NCBI RefSeq assembly: GCF_016859285.1
Contig: NC_053415.1
Span: forward strand, 17,741,001-17,805,000
DNA length: 64,000 nucleotides
Reading direction: 5' to 3'
Source: Xiphias gladius
Taxonomy: Eukaryota; Chordata; Actinopteri; Istiophoriformes; Xiphiidae
A model generated the notes under the pieces. That model was given only the letters and a program-made list of their open reading frames with translations, was not told the DNA's origin and ran no database searches. A program made the translations under genes and the position numbers. Within the stretch, counting starts at the first letter, position 1; each line of letters opens with the position of its first letter. Below are positions 1 through 12,540 of this stretch, piece by piece.

Positions 1-360
1 AATGCTGTTTGAAGAGTCAAGTAAAGAAGAACTTCTGATACCCAAAGCCATCATATCTATGCTAACAGTGATGGATTACAAGCAAAGATCTTGTTACCCA
101 AACAGCCCTTTTTAGCAAATAACAGATATCCCAGCCCTGTACCCAGAGTTTTGTCCTGATTCTAGCGGATTAGTGCCGGTAGGAAAAGCAAACGTTTGTG
201 CATGAATCCCTCAAGTGCCACTGAGAACATTTACTTTAATTAGATCACAGTTATCTGTCACTCTAGCACTCAGACGATAACACAATAAAGATTAACGTCA
301 TAAAAGATGGCTGTGATTATCACTGTGCAGCCACAGAGTTACTGAGTCACATTAAATCAA
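1..360. other. Left edge, no gene recognised
   Basis: AT-rich sequence between the window edge and the Tc1-like element. I see no conserved reading frame, splice-site pair or recognisable repeat here. It could be intron or intergenic sequence of a neighbouring gene outside the window. Confidence 0.4.
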
Positions 361-1163
361 CAGTTACGGTGTATTCAGAAAGTATTCAGACCCCTTCACT
401 TTTATTTCACATTTAGTTATGTTGAAGCCTTAAGCTAAAATGCAACCCCCCCCAATCTACACTCAATACCCCGTAACGACAAAGCAAAAACAGGATTTTA
501 GAAATTTTTGCAAATTAATTAAAATGAAAAAACTGAAATATCAGACCCTTTGCTCAGTACTTAGTTGAAGGACCTTTGGTAGCGATTTCAGTCTCGAGTC
601 TTCTCGGCTGTGATGCAACAAACTTTGCACACATGGATTTGAGGATTTTCTGCCATTCTTCTTTGCAGATCTTCTCAGGCTCTGTCAGGGTGGATGGTGA
701 CCATCGGTGGGCAGCCATTTTCAGGTCTCTCCAGAGATGTTTGATTGGGTTCAAGTCAGGACTCTGGCCGGGCCACTCAAGGACATCCACAGACTTGTCC
801 CTGAGCCACTCTTGTGCAGTCTTAGCTTTGTGCTTGGGGTCGTTGTCCTGTTGGAAGGCAAACCCTCGGCCCAGTCTGAGGTCCTGAGCACTCTGGACCA
901 GGCTTTCTTTAAGGATATCTCTGTACTTTGCTCCGTTCAGCTTTTCCTCAACGCTGATCCATCTCCCTGTCCCTTCCACTGAAAAACACCACCGCAGCAC
1001 GATGCTGCCACCACCATGCTTCACCGCTGGGAGACATGACTCTTAGAATGAATTTATTTCAGCTAAATTTCAAGTGTCATAGCAAAGGTCAGAATACTTA
1101 TGTCAATGTGATATTTCACTTTTTTCTTTTTAATTAACTTGCAAAAAATTTTCTAAAATTCTG
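361..1163 (-). mobile_element. Tc1-like DNA transposon remnant with partial transposase
   Basis: A plain Tc1/mariner-superfamily element. The arms at 491-543 and 1109-1163 are imperfect reverse complements of each other, so they are parts of the long terminal inverted repeats. The left repeat continues outward to about 361, while the right one stops at about 1163, so the outer right end is lost. Between them, 554-1024 on the minus strand encodes the C-terminal ~156 residues of a transposase. The second catalytic Asp is present (FQQDNDPKHKAK). The third catalytic acidic residue is replaced: the family motif DLNPIEHLW reads DLNPIKHLW. The N-terminal DNA-binding half is missing because sequence between about 1025 and 1080 jumps straight to the inner right repeat. 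The element is dead. Confidence 0.9.
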
Positions 1164-1608
1164 AGTTAATACATTAACTTTTGTTGCCATCCTCTGATGG
1201 TGACAGCTGAATGACAGGGGTTTTAAAGGCAGATCAGAAGTCAGCAGGTTGTATTCAACAAGTAGGAAGACAATGGTTTATTTTACATATATCCAAGATA
1301 GAGAGGATTAAGCGATTATCTGATCATCAGAAAATTAATCTGCAGCTATTCTGACAATCAATTAACCATTTTAAATGAAAAGAAATAACAATATTTGAAA
1401 GACTGTGCAAAAGGAAGCAAATCCAGACAAACATCCTATCGAATAATCTATATACAAGTAACCTACTGGTCGGTTTGTAATGCGTTTTTAACATTTTTGA
1501 TTAATTCGCAAAAGTAATCAACAAATTCAGACTTGACTTATTAATTATTTCGCATTTTCCGTCCCAGCCGTAACGAAAATAACACTGATGAAATGGAAAT
1601 GATGCAAT
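1164..1608. repeat. Intergenic stretch with a fragment of dispersed family A
   Basis: No gene seen. About 1300-1395 resembles the dispersed non-coding family A found at six or more other places in this window (see 45600-45940), recognisable by runs such as GATTAAGCGATTATCTGAT and CAATCAATTAACCATTTT. Confidence 0.45.
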
Positions 1609-1634
1609 TAAAAAAAAAAAAAAAAAAAAAAAAA
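1609..1634. repeat. Poly(A) tract
   Basis: An uninterrupted run of about 26 A residues directly abutting the CpG-rich block. No retroposon body is evident upstream of it. Confidence 0.8.
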
Positions 1635-2060
1635 GCGCGTCAGTCCACGCCAGCCTCGACGTGGCCTGTCCTCATTTGTGTTACTTTACATAAAACTGCC
1701 ACCTCACGTAGCATCACAACAGAGCGATGTCACCGTCTGCGTGGCCCGAGCGATGCGGAGAAGGCGCCGGATCCGGATCGCCGTTAGCCAAACGGCACTG
1801 TGAGCGAAGTGCTCCCAGCGTCGGTGCGGGAGTCGTGCGCTCACCTGTCCGTCAGAGAGGAGCCCAGCGGCCGCGTCTGACCAGAGCCTCCTACCAGCAC
1901 AGACGGACCCGACCCGACCCGACCCGACCCGACCCGCCCCGCCCACACCGCAGGTTGAAACCACCTGACTCCACCCGACCCTGATTAACCGGCTGGCTGG
2001 AGCCGGGGCTGGAGCTGGAGCTGGGGGTGGAGCTGGCGGGGCCTTCACTCATCAGCGCAC
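1635..2060 (-). promoter_or_regulatory. CpG-rich block, probable promoter and non-coding first exon of a leftward gene
   Basis: This ~430 bp block is far richer in C+G and CpG than its surroundings, as vertebrate housekeeping promoters are. On the minus strand there is a good splice donor at about 1853 (GACGGACAG|GTGAGCGC), which would suit a non-coding first exon of a gene reading left and out of the window. I see no coding exon of such a gene between 1 and 1600. The block also holds a (GACCC)n tandem repeat at about 1907-1942 and a GGAGCT-rich purine stretch near 2005-2040. Assignment as a promoter is inference. Confidence 0.45.
1907..1942. repeat. (GACCC)n pentanucleotide tandem repeat
   Basis: About six tandem GACCC units inside the CpG-rich block, ending in the variant GCCCCGCCC. 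Confidence 0.8.
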
Positions 2061-2241
2061 GTTTTATGTTGCAGTAAAATCCTGCTTTCGCATTTTTTTT
2101 TTAAATTACTGATGCATCTACATGTAAGCAGCTTTTAAATGCAGCCACTGCAGTTACATTTGCACTGCTTTATCTATACTGTTGTATACTGGGCAGCGTG
2201 GGAGCTACTGAGTTTGATTTATTCCAGGCATCGTCTTTATT

Positions 2242-2792
2242 CAGTGGTGGAAAGTAACAGAGTACAATTACTCGAGTACTGTACTTTAAACCACAGCTAC
2301 TTTATATCTTCACCCCACTACATTTCAAAGGCAAATACTGTACTTTTTTTTTTACTCCAATACATATACCTGACAGCTGTATTACTATGTTTGTGACAAC
2401 TCGAAGTTAAAAAATATGTAAAGATTAAGATTTAATCCAGTGTTTTTCTGAACCTCTTTGGCTTGTGACCCTGAAAGATCAGTGTGACATTGGGATTCCA
2501 TGTCACAAATTTCAGATGCCTGTAAGTTTTTAGCAGTTACACTAAAGAGACATTACCTCTCTAAAGATCTCACATGGTTTAATTTAAAGAACTTTTCAAG
2601 GCTGAGAGGTCAAATTATCCAGAATTTCACAAAAAGCAAAGGTTAGAGAACATCCCCAAAGAAATGAAAACAGATTTCTGTGGCAAAACTTCACTTTTCT
2701 TCTTTCCTCCTCATTTAATTTTACATTATATTGGTAACTTTACTTACCAGACCTTTACTGAGTAAATGATCCGATTACTTCTTCCACCACTG
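2242..2792. mobile_element. Non-autonomous hAT-like element (MITE)
   Basis: Begins CAGTGGTGGAAAGTAAC and ends GATTACTTCTTCCACCACTG, giving terminal inverted repeats of about 16-18 bp. The inner sequence (GAGTACAATTACTCGAGTAC, CCCCACTACATTTCA) matches a very common teleost repeat. It has no transposase frame. Flanking 8-mers (TCTTTATT and CTCATAAT) are only a weak match for a target-site duplication. A truncated second copy lies at 10780-10880. Confidence 0.75.
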
Positions 2793-2951
2793 CTCATAAT
2801 ACACAATGGCCTTTTTGAGACTATTTTAATTATTATTGATCTATTTACATGTATGTTGTATGGAGCTAATTGATAAATAAAAACTTATAGCATTATTTTT
2901 TAAAAGCATCCTTACTTTACTTTTAGTGCCTAAAACATTTGCACAGTGCTG

Positions 2952-3425
2952 TACACTCGCCGAGCACTTTATTAGGAACACCATATTAACACAACAAGAT
3001 GTTTCAAACATCCCTTTGAGATTCAGGTTCAAGTTGACATGATTGCATCACATCATTTCTGCAGATTTGTCAGCTGCGCAGGCATGCTCCCAATCTGCCT
3101 TTCTACCGCATCCCAAAGGTGTTCTACTGGATTCAGATCTGGCAACTGGGGAAGCCGCTGAAATACAATGAACTCACTGTCATTTTCGTGAAACCAGTTT
3201 GAGATTACTTTTGCTTTGTGACATGATGCATTATCATGCAGGAAGCAGCCATCAGAAGATGGTAAATTTTGGCCATTAAGGGAGGCACATGGGCAGCGAT
3301 AATACTCAAAATAGACTGTGGCACTCAGAGAATGATTGATTGGTATTAAGGGGCCCAGAAAACATTCCCCACACCGTCACATCACCACCACCAGCCTGGA
3401 CTGTTGACACAAGGCAGGCTGACAC
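2952..3425. mobile_element. DNA transposon remnant with ACTTTATTAGGAACACC end
   Basis: The left end (CTCGCCGAGCACTTTATTAG) and the body (e.g. GGTGTTCTACTGGATTCAG, GATGCATTATCATGCAGGAA) match a DNA transposon family that I know to be widespread in fish genomes and whose full copies carry a transposase. Only the first ~470 bp is recognisable and no open frame remains, so it is a truncated fossil. I am not sure of the superfamily name. Confidence 0.6.
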
Positions 3426-3675
3426 AAGAAACAGGAACTTTTGTTATCTGAATGTTTGTTTGAAACACTGACCTCTGAGCAGTAAAATGAGTTGTATAAC
3501 ACACTGCACATTAGGTCTAATAATAGTCAGTGTGTAAATTGAGTTCTTACTGTATTCAATCTGACTTAAACAGGAGCAGGCAGCTCAAGTATCAGAAAAG
3601 CACAGCAATCTTTCCCAGATTTATGCTATATATGAAGTAAGACTCAAATCAGTCACATTAAGTAAAAATTTTCAA
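3426..3675. other. Spacer downstream of u2af1
   Basis: AT-rich spacer between the transposon remnant and the end of the u2af1 3' UTR. Nothing recognised. Confidence 0.4.
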
Positions 3676-3836
3676 TTTAATGAGGTGAAAGTCATTTTCA
3701 GAAATCAAGAAAAAACAAGTTCATCAATGCTGTCAGGTACCTTTCAAGTCCTAGAATAGATCTGGGAGGGTACAAACTTAAAAAAAGATTGGGGATGGAT
3801 ACGGGGAGAAAAGGACAAGTAGTCATGGCTTCTGGT
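3676..3836 (-). terminator. u2af1: u2af1 3' UTR with candidate poly(A) signal
   Basis: The 3' UTR follows the TGA at 3837-3839. The nearest poly(A)-like hexamer on the minus strand is ATTAAA at 3676-3681; a canonical AATAAA was not found nearby, so the exact end is uncertain. Confidence 0.4.
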
Positions 3837-6800
3837 TCAGAATCGTCCTGAACGCTCTCTGTCTCTGGAGCGACGTCTCTCATGGTCACGGCCACCTCCT
3901 CGACCTCTGTCCCTTGAGCGAGATCGTCTCTCTCTTGATCGAGACCGAGACCTATGACGGCTGTGGAGGTGCAGAAGGAGTGATTATGACTGCTATAAAA
4001 CAACTAAACAGGTAGGTTTACATAAGTGGCTCAATGTAAAATTAATGAATACGTTTGTATACCTCTTTCTCCGGCGCCCATAGAGCTCTCTCCTCAGTTC
4101 ACGTGAGATGGGCTTCAGATGCATGAAGTTGCAGAAGCCACCACGAGTGCATTCCCTTTTGAGAGAGAGTAACTTAAAATAGGACAGCATGACAGAAGAC
4201 TCACATCTGAGGTGTAATAATGTCAACAAAGCAGCTACAACGGACAAACTTGTATTTTGACACGGAGAGTTAACAACTTAACAAGACGAGGTCAAAACCT
4301 GGTATATAGCTGGACCGCCCTTTATCTGTCTGCTTCTCTCCTACTCTCTGTGCTCACATGTAAAGTAATTTAATGCAGCCGAAATCCCAATAAAGCTGTT
4401 CTCATATACGTGTTTTTCTGTTTCTCTTGTCAGACAGCGGAACGAGTAGGAAATAGTGACTGAAACGTGGTCAATTAAGACTACATGTTAACCAGCAGTC
4501 ACTTCCTATCCATTTACAAGCTGCTGCTCTGCACACCGCGACGTCGTCTGACAAAATCACCACACACATAAGTTAAAGAAAACAGCTGTGTTATGATTTC
4601 GGCTATATTTAATTGTAAAATGATCACTAAGAGATAAAGTTAGAAGTTAATTCACGACTGTGTTAGTTGCCGTGCAGTCAATTGAATGAGACGCATAGAG
4701 AGGTGTGCCTGTGGCGAGAGAGTCCAACCTGCCCTCACGGGGCAATACTGGCGACTCTCTTCTACGGAAAGTTGCTAAGGTTTGTCCAGAAATTCGTTAG
4801 ATTTGTTGTTTGGTACTTTGGCCGAGAAAAGTCGCTAAAGGGTGTGAAAAGGTGGTTAATGTAGCGATAAAGACACTAAGTTGGCAACACTGCTTTAAAC
4901 ACCCCCCTGATAACCAAACAGAAACTATTTGCAGTAATTCAGTTTGAAAGAGCAATGCCCAAAAGGGAAACTCCAACACTCGGCTGGTCGACCAATGGTT
5001 TAACTTCAGTCAGTCCGTCAGTCAGTCCGTCGTAAAAACATCTTTGGAAGAGCAGACAGACAGACGCCGGCTCGTGATACATGTCTGCCAGTTAACAGTC
5101 AACAGGTACATTTTGTAGTTTGGCTAACTGACAAAGTAGATGTTAATACAGCTTAAAAAAATCCAAAAGTGAGAATTCAGCTACAAACGCTGATCCTTTT
5201 ATGGTGATTTTATGGTGAACAACCGGGCACGGGGAAGTTGTAGTGATGGGACATTTTATGTTTTAAAAGTGTCATTGTTCCAGTGGTGTGTTTTGACTCA
5301 AAACCTGAATGGGCACATCCCACAGATACAATATAATCAGTGGTCGGGACACTCCCGAAAAAGATCTTTAATCTCAATGATGCCTCTTCCTGGTTAAATA
5401 AATGTATATACATTATATAAGCTCTATCCCATCTCGTAGCACTCACCCCATTTCATACTGGCGACAGCAGGCTTCTCTGAAGTCTGTGACAGGAGAGAGC
5501 TCAGCGTGGATGGCCTGTCCGTTAAACCACCGATTATTCAGGTCTATCACGGCTTTCTCGGCGTCCTCCTCGTAACGGAACTATAAAGGACCATCAAGAG
5601 ACAGAGCGTAGCTGAAGAGAAACGTCACTGGCTCTGGATCCAAGCTAAAAAACAATGGTTTTACATTCATGGTAACTTATGTGGCTTTTAGGCTTGACAC
5701 TCACCTTCACATACACATTTCCTACTAGGTGGTCCCCAAGGTTGTCACACACGTTCATTTCTTCCACTTCTCCATATTTTTCTTCCATCTCTGTGAAGAC
5801 CTCCTGAAAGGATGGAAGAGAAAAATGAATGGCAATGTGATGTCTTTGAGTTTTCACTGCAATTACAGTCCATTAAAGGACATTTCCCACTCTCATGTTT
5901 GCACTAAATATGAAGCTATTGATATTGAACAGCCAATTAGCCTAGCTTAGCACAAACACTGTAAACAAGCCTGGATGGGACCAGTAACTTCCTGGAGTCT
6001 CCGCTGTTTACCTGGCAACTGTTAAGAGGCAAGAAATAATCTTATTTTATAATTACAACACTCTGTGAAGCGGCAAATTGTTGTTTCTACACTTAGGTTT
6101 TTGTAGAGATCAAACAAACAAGATATAATGTTGTAATTAGTGAGCTTTAGAGGCAATGGCAGGCAGATTTTGTTACTGGTTGGACAGAGCCAGGCTAGCC
6201 GTTACCCCTGTTTCCAGTTTTTATGCTAAGATAAGCTAACCAGCTGCTGGTATCAATCATCTCATCTAACTGTCCAACAGAAATAGAACCAACCTATTTC
6301 CCAAAAATTCCTTTAACTATGGACCAGCACCTTTAACTTTTGTTTGCCTTTTCTGACATGTATTATTCAATGACCACATCACAATCTAAACACAAAATGA
6401 ATCATGTATTTTCTGATTTTCTCATGAGAAGTTAAAGAAAATGTACCAGTAGCAAAGAGGTGTGGTCATGGTTTGAGGAAGACTGGTAGAACATGAGACA
6501 ATCTTCAGAATGTTATGAGTTACCTCAAAAAACTCATCATAGTGCTCCTGCATCTCCATGTCGCTGATGGCACCTAGTGGTTACAAGAAAGAATGACAAC
6601 TTAACATGGAGATAATTTATGTTTCTGCAACAAATTCTGTGTTACACACACTGAGACAAACACAAATTCTGGACAGGATTCGCTATTTTTCAGTGGGTGA
6701 ATGAATGGGTTGATTGGCATGAGGTCACTTAAGTGGTGCTTTGGCCTGCAAAGCTGAGTCAACAAGCGTGCCACATGGTGCTGATGGCTCCAAACTGGCC

Positions 6801-8280
6801 TCTTAGAGACAGATCAGTGGTCAAATCAAATTTAGTTTACTACTTGCTTTCAGTGGGCAAAATTTACATTCATTTGCTGTACAATAAATACACATGGGAC
6901 CTCTGGTGTGACCCCTTCTAGGTTATGGTTATTTTACTTTGCCCTCTGCAGCATCCGTCTGCTCTTCAACAACTGTATTCCTCTCATGCTGCATGCCAGG
7001 TTTTCAACTCCTCTCATGTAAAATGAACAGGAGCAGCAGCTGTGCCTAACTCATCAAATTCAATCTAGCTTTACCCTAATGACAGTGTGATACGTAAGAC
7101 TTTGGTTGTATGCATCACCTACATTAAACTGCTGCTTTAAGCTAATTGAACTTAAGGGCGTTTCTTGCAACTACTCAAAATGCTGATGTCATATAATGGA
7201 TTTTTCACTAACCATGGGTACTATCTTATCAACTGATAACATTACACAAAATCTGGCAAACAGCTTGTGACATAATGACATGAAAAAGTAAAATGATGTG
7301 ATCGTCTATTCATGATCTGTGAATTAACAGTTTATGTATAAATACTATTATGCTATAACTCAGATGCTTGATAAAATTTCAATATGTATCTTAAATTAAT
7401 TTAGTGGTGGACATTAGCTGAGGGGGCTCCTGCAAGAACCACTTGCACGAACAGATTTGTGTTTAAGTGGCACGTACAAGTGATTTCAGAGAATCTATGG
7501 CATTCATACATTTTCAGGTGCATGTTAGAGAATTCGGTGAATCTAACTTTGAACAATCTTAAGAGCAAATAAAAAAGTATAAGTTTAGGATAAGAATATG
7601 AAAATGTTCCTGCATGAGGCCCAGTGTCTTAATTGTCAGGAAATGAAAGGTGAGTAGGTGGTTTATGTTTAATAAACTAATTGCTTAAATAAAAATCTCT
7701 ACGAGAATTATTACAAATTGCCTCTGCAGTTAGACACTGTTATAGCTGTTTAAAACTCTTTTGCTGTCAACTTAGGACTGATATGGGTTTATGATCAGAG
7801 AAAATTATATTTCTTGGAGTCACAGATCCCTGTCATGGGTTGAAACACTTACAGGTCAGACCATCAGCAGACTGGGCACTGTTCTGAGGGTTCCGGTAAA
7901 TGTTCAGGAGGGCAATTGTCTGAAACAGAAAATGGTTATTTTTGGATGATTAGTATTAATTAGGGCTGGGAATCAAACGCCAATGCTTTTTCGGTAGAAA
8001 AATGCGTCCATAGCACAGAGAATGGAAAACTGTCAAATTCCAATAACTAAATTAAAATAGCTTAAGATTGTAAAGTACACAATTCAGATTTCAAATGCAA
8101 TCACAGAGCAAGACACTATCAAAGAGATACTGAAAATATCCTTTGCTATCCTGTGATGACTGATTAAAGGCTAACTGTAACAATTCTTTAACTACTGACA
8201 ATTAAGTTCTGTCTAAGAGCAACCTCCTACCAGACTGTGTTTATTAGTGTACAGTGTCAGTCTTGTTTGAAGGCAATATA

Positions 8281-8344
<64 letters not shown>

Positions 8345-10445
8345 TTATATATATTTATTTGTGATTGAAGTGTAGACTTTCAGCTTCAATTCAAAGGGTT
8401 TAACAAAAAAAAAAAAAAAAATCACATTAAATGTTTAGAAATTACAGCCATTTTTATACATAGTCCCTTATTTTCAGATGCTCAAAAGTTATTATGTGTG
8501 TATGTATGTATGTTTGTAAAATGTAGTACAGAAAAATATAGCTTTATTTTATAGGTTTGGGTATTGATACCAAGTGATAACTATGATCTACATTTTGGAA
8601 AGGTATAATCTCACCTGGCTGAATGTTGGTTTATTGTGTAATCTGGAACAGCGGTCTCCATGTCGACAGGCACCAATTTTAAAATAAAAAGAGCAGTTGA
8701 CCCTGGGGAAAAGAAAATGATGAAGATGAGATGAGGTAAACATCAAACCAGTTATCTCCAGACAGACACAATCATCTTCTAATATTATGAACACAACTTT
8801 CCTCAACTATTACAACTGAAACAAACTGTGCAAAGTAAATTTTCCATTATGGGCCCGACTGCAATGAGTTATGGGAGCCTGAGGCCGTGGTACTCCCTGA
8901 AGTCTAGCAGGCTTACAAAACAAACATCTGACATTGTTTGTTATTTTGATGTATACACCCGGGTAAATGAGCTAACTAAAATTAAACAGAAATGTTTTTT
9001 TGTTATTACACCCAAATTTCCCCTCTTATGGCTAATTGCGGCTTATTTTCTCTTCATTTTCAAGCTACACCATTTTCCAAGGAACTTAATAACCTCATAA
9101 ATATTCTAATCAAACCAGCTCCATGTATGTAGGTCAATAATGGCAGGTCAAAGATGACTCTGAATTGACAAAACTGCAGATGTGATATGGCTTGCAGGAG
9201 GTAGTCTAATCTTACTGCTATTGTAATATACCCCACTGACTGTTACCTTGTAAATTTCCACTTTTTTTTTTCCCCTTTAAACTTATGCCTGCCAGGGCTG
9301 GGCATACACCAAATATTTAAAACTGTCAAGTACCAGATGTCTGGTCAGATTTGTCACCTTGTTTACTCAGTCTCAGATCATGCTGTTTTCTGATTTAAAT
9401 AAAAACGAGTACAGTTTTACACCGATGTATTTAGACAAAATTATTGTACTTGAAAGTGTAGTTATTTAAACAGCAACAACAAATAAAAGATAAAAGTAAA
9501 CCTACTTTACAGTGGTGATACTTTAAAGTGCCCACTGTACAATTCACCTGTGAAAACTAGCCTGTGTCAGTTATCCTCAAGCTTTCGTTAAACTAAAGGT
9601 TTGGACATTAAACCTCAATTTTCTGGTATCAACCAAAATGTGTGAATCACACCGGGTATTGTAAACTATCAAGTACCAGCTGTCTGGCCAGATTTTTAAT
9701 CTTGTGTACTTTTTATCATGATATTTCTGATTTAATTAAAGTTTAATTAAAGTTTTGTATCACGTTGAATTTTTTTTAAAACTCTGAAAGAAGAAACACG
9801 CATGCTAGGAGGCAGGGACACTGGAATAAAACTAGTTTAAAAGTGGTACGTAGATCACGACGTAGCCGGGTGCTTCGAGTAGTGGAGAAACACCTGGTAT
9901 CACTCATTACTTTGGGTGTACTTTCTAAACCTACGAAATTAAAAAATAAGGGTTGGGATTAAGGTACAGTTTATGATTTTAATAACCCACTAACGAGATT
10001 GGTCGGCTAGTGTCTATCCGTGTGTTTTCAACTGGAACAAAGACTTGCGTGGGCTTTAGAAAGTAACTAGCGTTAGCTAACCTTAACTGAAAGGTAGATA
10101 GTAGATACTATATAACTTTTACTCGAATTTAATTAGTAAAATGATTCTATTTTAATTTAGAAAAGGTAACTCATCTTAAGCACTGCTCAGTACACAGATG
10201 TTGCAGGTGCTAACAGTGGCGGCGCGGTATTTTAGTGACGTTAGCGTGCTAGCACTATTAGCTAAAGCCATTGTTCCGTTACCAGCTATAGACTATAAAA
10301 AATACATATTAATATATACAGTGTCACTGGACCAAGTAGGCTTTACAAGAAGGAGATGAAAAAGTGCATAATAATCAACTAAATCAATGCTATCTACTTA
10401 CTTATCTTTCTCTGTCCCAAAAATGGACGCCAAGTATTCTGCCAT
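3837..10445 (-). CDS. u2af1: U2 snRNP auxiliary factor 35 kDa subunit (U2AF1)
   Basis: Small subunit of the nuclear U2AF heterodimer, which reads the AG at 3' splice sites and recruits U2 snRNP. Coding exons, 5' to 3': 10402-10445, 8615-8702, 7853-7919, 6524-6573, 5705-5803, 5447-5580, 4063-4155, 3837-3960. All junctions are GT-AG, phases agree, and the sum is 699 nt (232 aa plus stop). Domains: CCCH zinc finger 1 (residues ~16-39), UHM/RRM (~65-147), CCCH zinc finger 2 (~149-176) and an Arg/Ser tail (~188-232). Residues Ser34 and Gln157, known human cancer hotspots, are the ancestral ones. The glycine run of the human tail is reduced to three Gly, which explains 232 versus about 240 residues. 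The 67-nt exon encodes [17 protein letters not shown] found no second, mutually exclusive 67-nt exon in the neighbouring introns. Confidence 0.97.
4996..5036. repeat. Short CAGTCAGTCCGT tandem repeat
   Basis: Two to three units of a CAGTCAGTCCGT-type 12-mer in the u2af1 intron between 5446 and 4156. Confidence 0.6.
5875..6310. repeat. Dispersed family B copy (GCTTAGCACAAAGACTGG type)
   Basis: Intronic copy in u2af1 of a dispersed non-coding family. Recognisable parts are TAGCCTAGCTTAGCACAAAC, CCTGGATGGGACCAGTAACT, GGACAGAGCCAGGCTAGCCG and AGATAAGCTAACCAGCTGCT. Related copies occur at about 26690-26855, 30690-31010, 63230-63345 and 63395-63625. Confidence 0.7.
8283..8342. repeat. Compound (TA)n(CA)n microsatellite
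   Basis: About 15 TA units followed by about 14 CA units, in the u2af1 intron 272 bp downstream (in gene sense) of the second coding exon. A 17-A run follows at about 8405-8421. Confidence 0.95.
9300..9730. repeat. Imperfect direct repeat in u2af1 intron 1
   Basis: About 9327-9380 (ACTGTCAAGTACCAGATGTC, then GGTCAGATTTGTCACCTTGT) and about 9664-9715 (ACTATCAAGTACCAGCTGTC, then GGCCAGATTTTTAATCTTGT) are about 75-80% alike and in the same orientation. This suggests either a local duplication or two copies of one old repeat. Confidence 0.6.
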
Positions 10446-10530
10446 CTTGGCTGGCCTGTGTTCAACCAGCGGCAACAGTGACCGGACTTCCGCCCGACTC
10501 CTTCAGAATAAAAGCATAATTCTCAAAGGT
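10446..10530 (-). promoter_or_regulatory. u2af1: u2af1 5' UTR and proximal promoter
   Basis: Immediately upstream of the u2af1 ATG (10443-10445, complement) the sequence is more GC-rich than its surroundings. On the minus strand it contains GGCGGAAGTCCGG, an ETS-type GGAAGT core near 10485-10497. No TATA box is apparent. The transcription start is not resolved. Confidence 0.5.
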
Positions 10531-12540
10531 GTACTGACAAAATCTTTTTGCACAAAACCTGCACAAATTATACTAACATTTAACAATTTATGAGACCCAC
10601 TTTTGAAATCTTGTGTTGTCCAGTAATTACTTCTGCAGTAAATGTTATATCTGTGAAGCTCATACATGACATACATTAATTAACATTATAGTATGGTGTA
10701 GTACTTGTTGACATTTCTGCTGGTTTTGAGTCCATAGTTAATGGTGTTTTACTGGTTTGCAGAGTGCATGTGCCAAAATACTCCTCTTTACCTTTACTGT
10801 GTCCTCGCACTTTATTCATACAAAGTAGTAGTAAAGTACAAGTACTTAAGAATATGTACTCAGTTACTTCCCACCCCTGGTTAATGCAATTATTATATGT
10901 AAGAATACTCCAACTAGCCTGTACTATCCTTACACTATCATTTTAGTTATTTAAGAAAACACTGTACAATTAATTTACTGTATGAAACTAGTTTTGCTAG
11001 TTATACTAAAGCTATCATTAAGATCATAAGAGAGAGAAACTGCAAATTGGCTGACTGTCAGTCTTTTGTGTGCAGACTCTGGACTTTACGTATTTTTACA
11101 TATCTCATTCATCTTGACCATTACTTTAAAATACTTCCTAATTACCGTCTTTATTTTGGCAAACCGGAAATACTCAACAATATCGGTCACTTCCGTATCG
11201 GCTGTGACTTTCGAATTAAGAGTCTTGCATTTTTGTGTATGTATGATTTATGAATTCTCTTCCCAATAAACACCTAACTATCGACTAACGTCAGTATAGC
11301 ATTCTTAAATACCTCTAAAAAAAGCTGGTTAAACCATGCAGTAAATTAGAAGTTAATATTCTAAATTTTAATGTGGACATTTGAATTTGTCCAGGGTAAA
11401 TTATGTAGGCTACCTCTATTTATTGACTGTAAGAGTCTGTTTTAGAAGAATGGCACCAGAACACTGTCCTTCTGGTCTATTTACATGTTCTTATTATGTT
11501 AAATTTCCCATTCCTATATTGTGAAGACCACCAAGTATAAATGTATATAAATGTAAATAAATTGCTAAATTTATCCTGGGTAGTTTGGGGAGCTGTACAA
11601 TAAAAGCGAGTGTGCATTAACATTTTCCTTCTGAAGCATGGATTATAGACATTGTTTCATTAAATCCAAACTGTGTTGCTTGAACTGCTTACATTATTCC
11701 AGCTTTTTACATATCATTTCATTAAGGTCAATTAAAAATGTGACAAATCCTATTGCACCCAAGGGAGCAACATTTTGACAGATATGAAAAAGAGACATGT
11801 AAAAACCAAGCCATACCATTTGTCTAATCATAAAAGCCACAAACGAGACCCCTTTGGTTTTTATCAGGATACGTTTATTTAGTAAAGTTGAATCTTTTGT
11901 GCACTTAATTTGACAAAATTCAATCAAGAGTGGGAATTTAAAGAGAGATATTACAATATTGTCATCACATGAACACATACAGGATTGTCCATCAGATGTT
12001 CCCCATAGCCCCCTAATCCCGTCCTGTTGCAAATATTAAAAATAGTTCAATTGAAACTGTTGGCCCAGCTAAAAGGTCCTCCTTATAAATGTCTTCTTTT
12101 GCCCTAAACTGCTTGTGGAAAACACAATGACTTCAAGAGATTCAAGTTCACGAAGGACAGTGTATACATAACGTCAGTTACTTAGTGGAATTAATGGGAT
12201 TTTTTTTTTTTTTTTTTTTTGGTGAAATCTATTAACTTTAGTTTGGGTAATCGGTTAGTTAAATCGGGGACATTTTACGCTGATGTGTAACCGTGTTGGC
12301 CTACTTTATTAAAACACCAAAGTTACCCTCCTGGACATACAATCGTACAAAGAAAATTACGATGATTAAAAATCGAGTGCACGCTGAAATTAAGACAGGT
12401 CTCGTAGAAACCTGTGTGTTTTTCTGGCAAGTTTTCACTTTAGTCTTGCCGGTTAGTCTCCGCCCCCCTCAGTGTGTGTGTGTAGTTCACCAAAAAACTT
12501 GCATGATACGGACCCGACTGTGTGAATTTTGGCTGCTTAT
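10531..12540. other. Intergenic region between u2af1 and gabpa
   Basis: AT-rich, no coding exon recognised. It holds a truncated copy of the 2242-2792 hAT-like element at about 10780-10880 (GTAAAGTACAAGTACTT, then TTACTTCCCACCCCTG) and a T-run at about 12201-12221. The rest shows nothing I can name. Confidence 0.5.

Noticed and set aside
1704-2048. 114-codon frame rich in Pro-Ala
   Set aside because: It is low-complexity translation of the CpG-rich block and its (GACCC)n and GGAGCT tracts.
5645-5950. Plus-strand frames over 5645-5950
   Set aside because: They are antisense to the u2af1 exon at 5705-5803 and contain nothing of their own.
7920-8614. Possible second, mutually exclusive 67-nt u2af1 exon as in mammals
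   Set aside because: I searched by eye for a sequence encoding a [11 protein letters not shown]-like variant between exons at 7919 and 8615 and found none.
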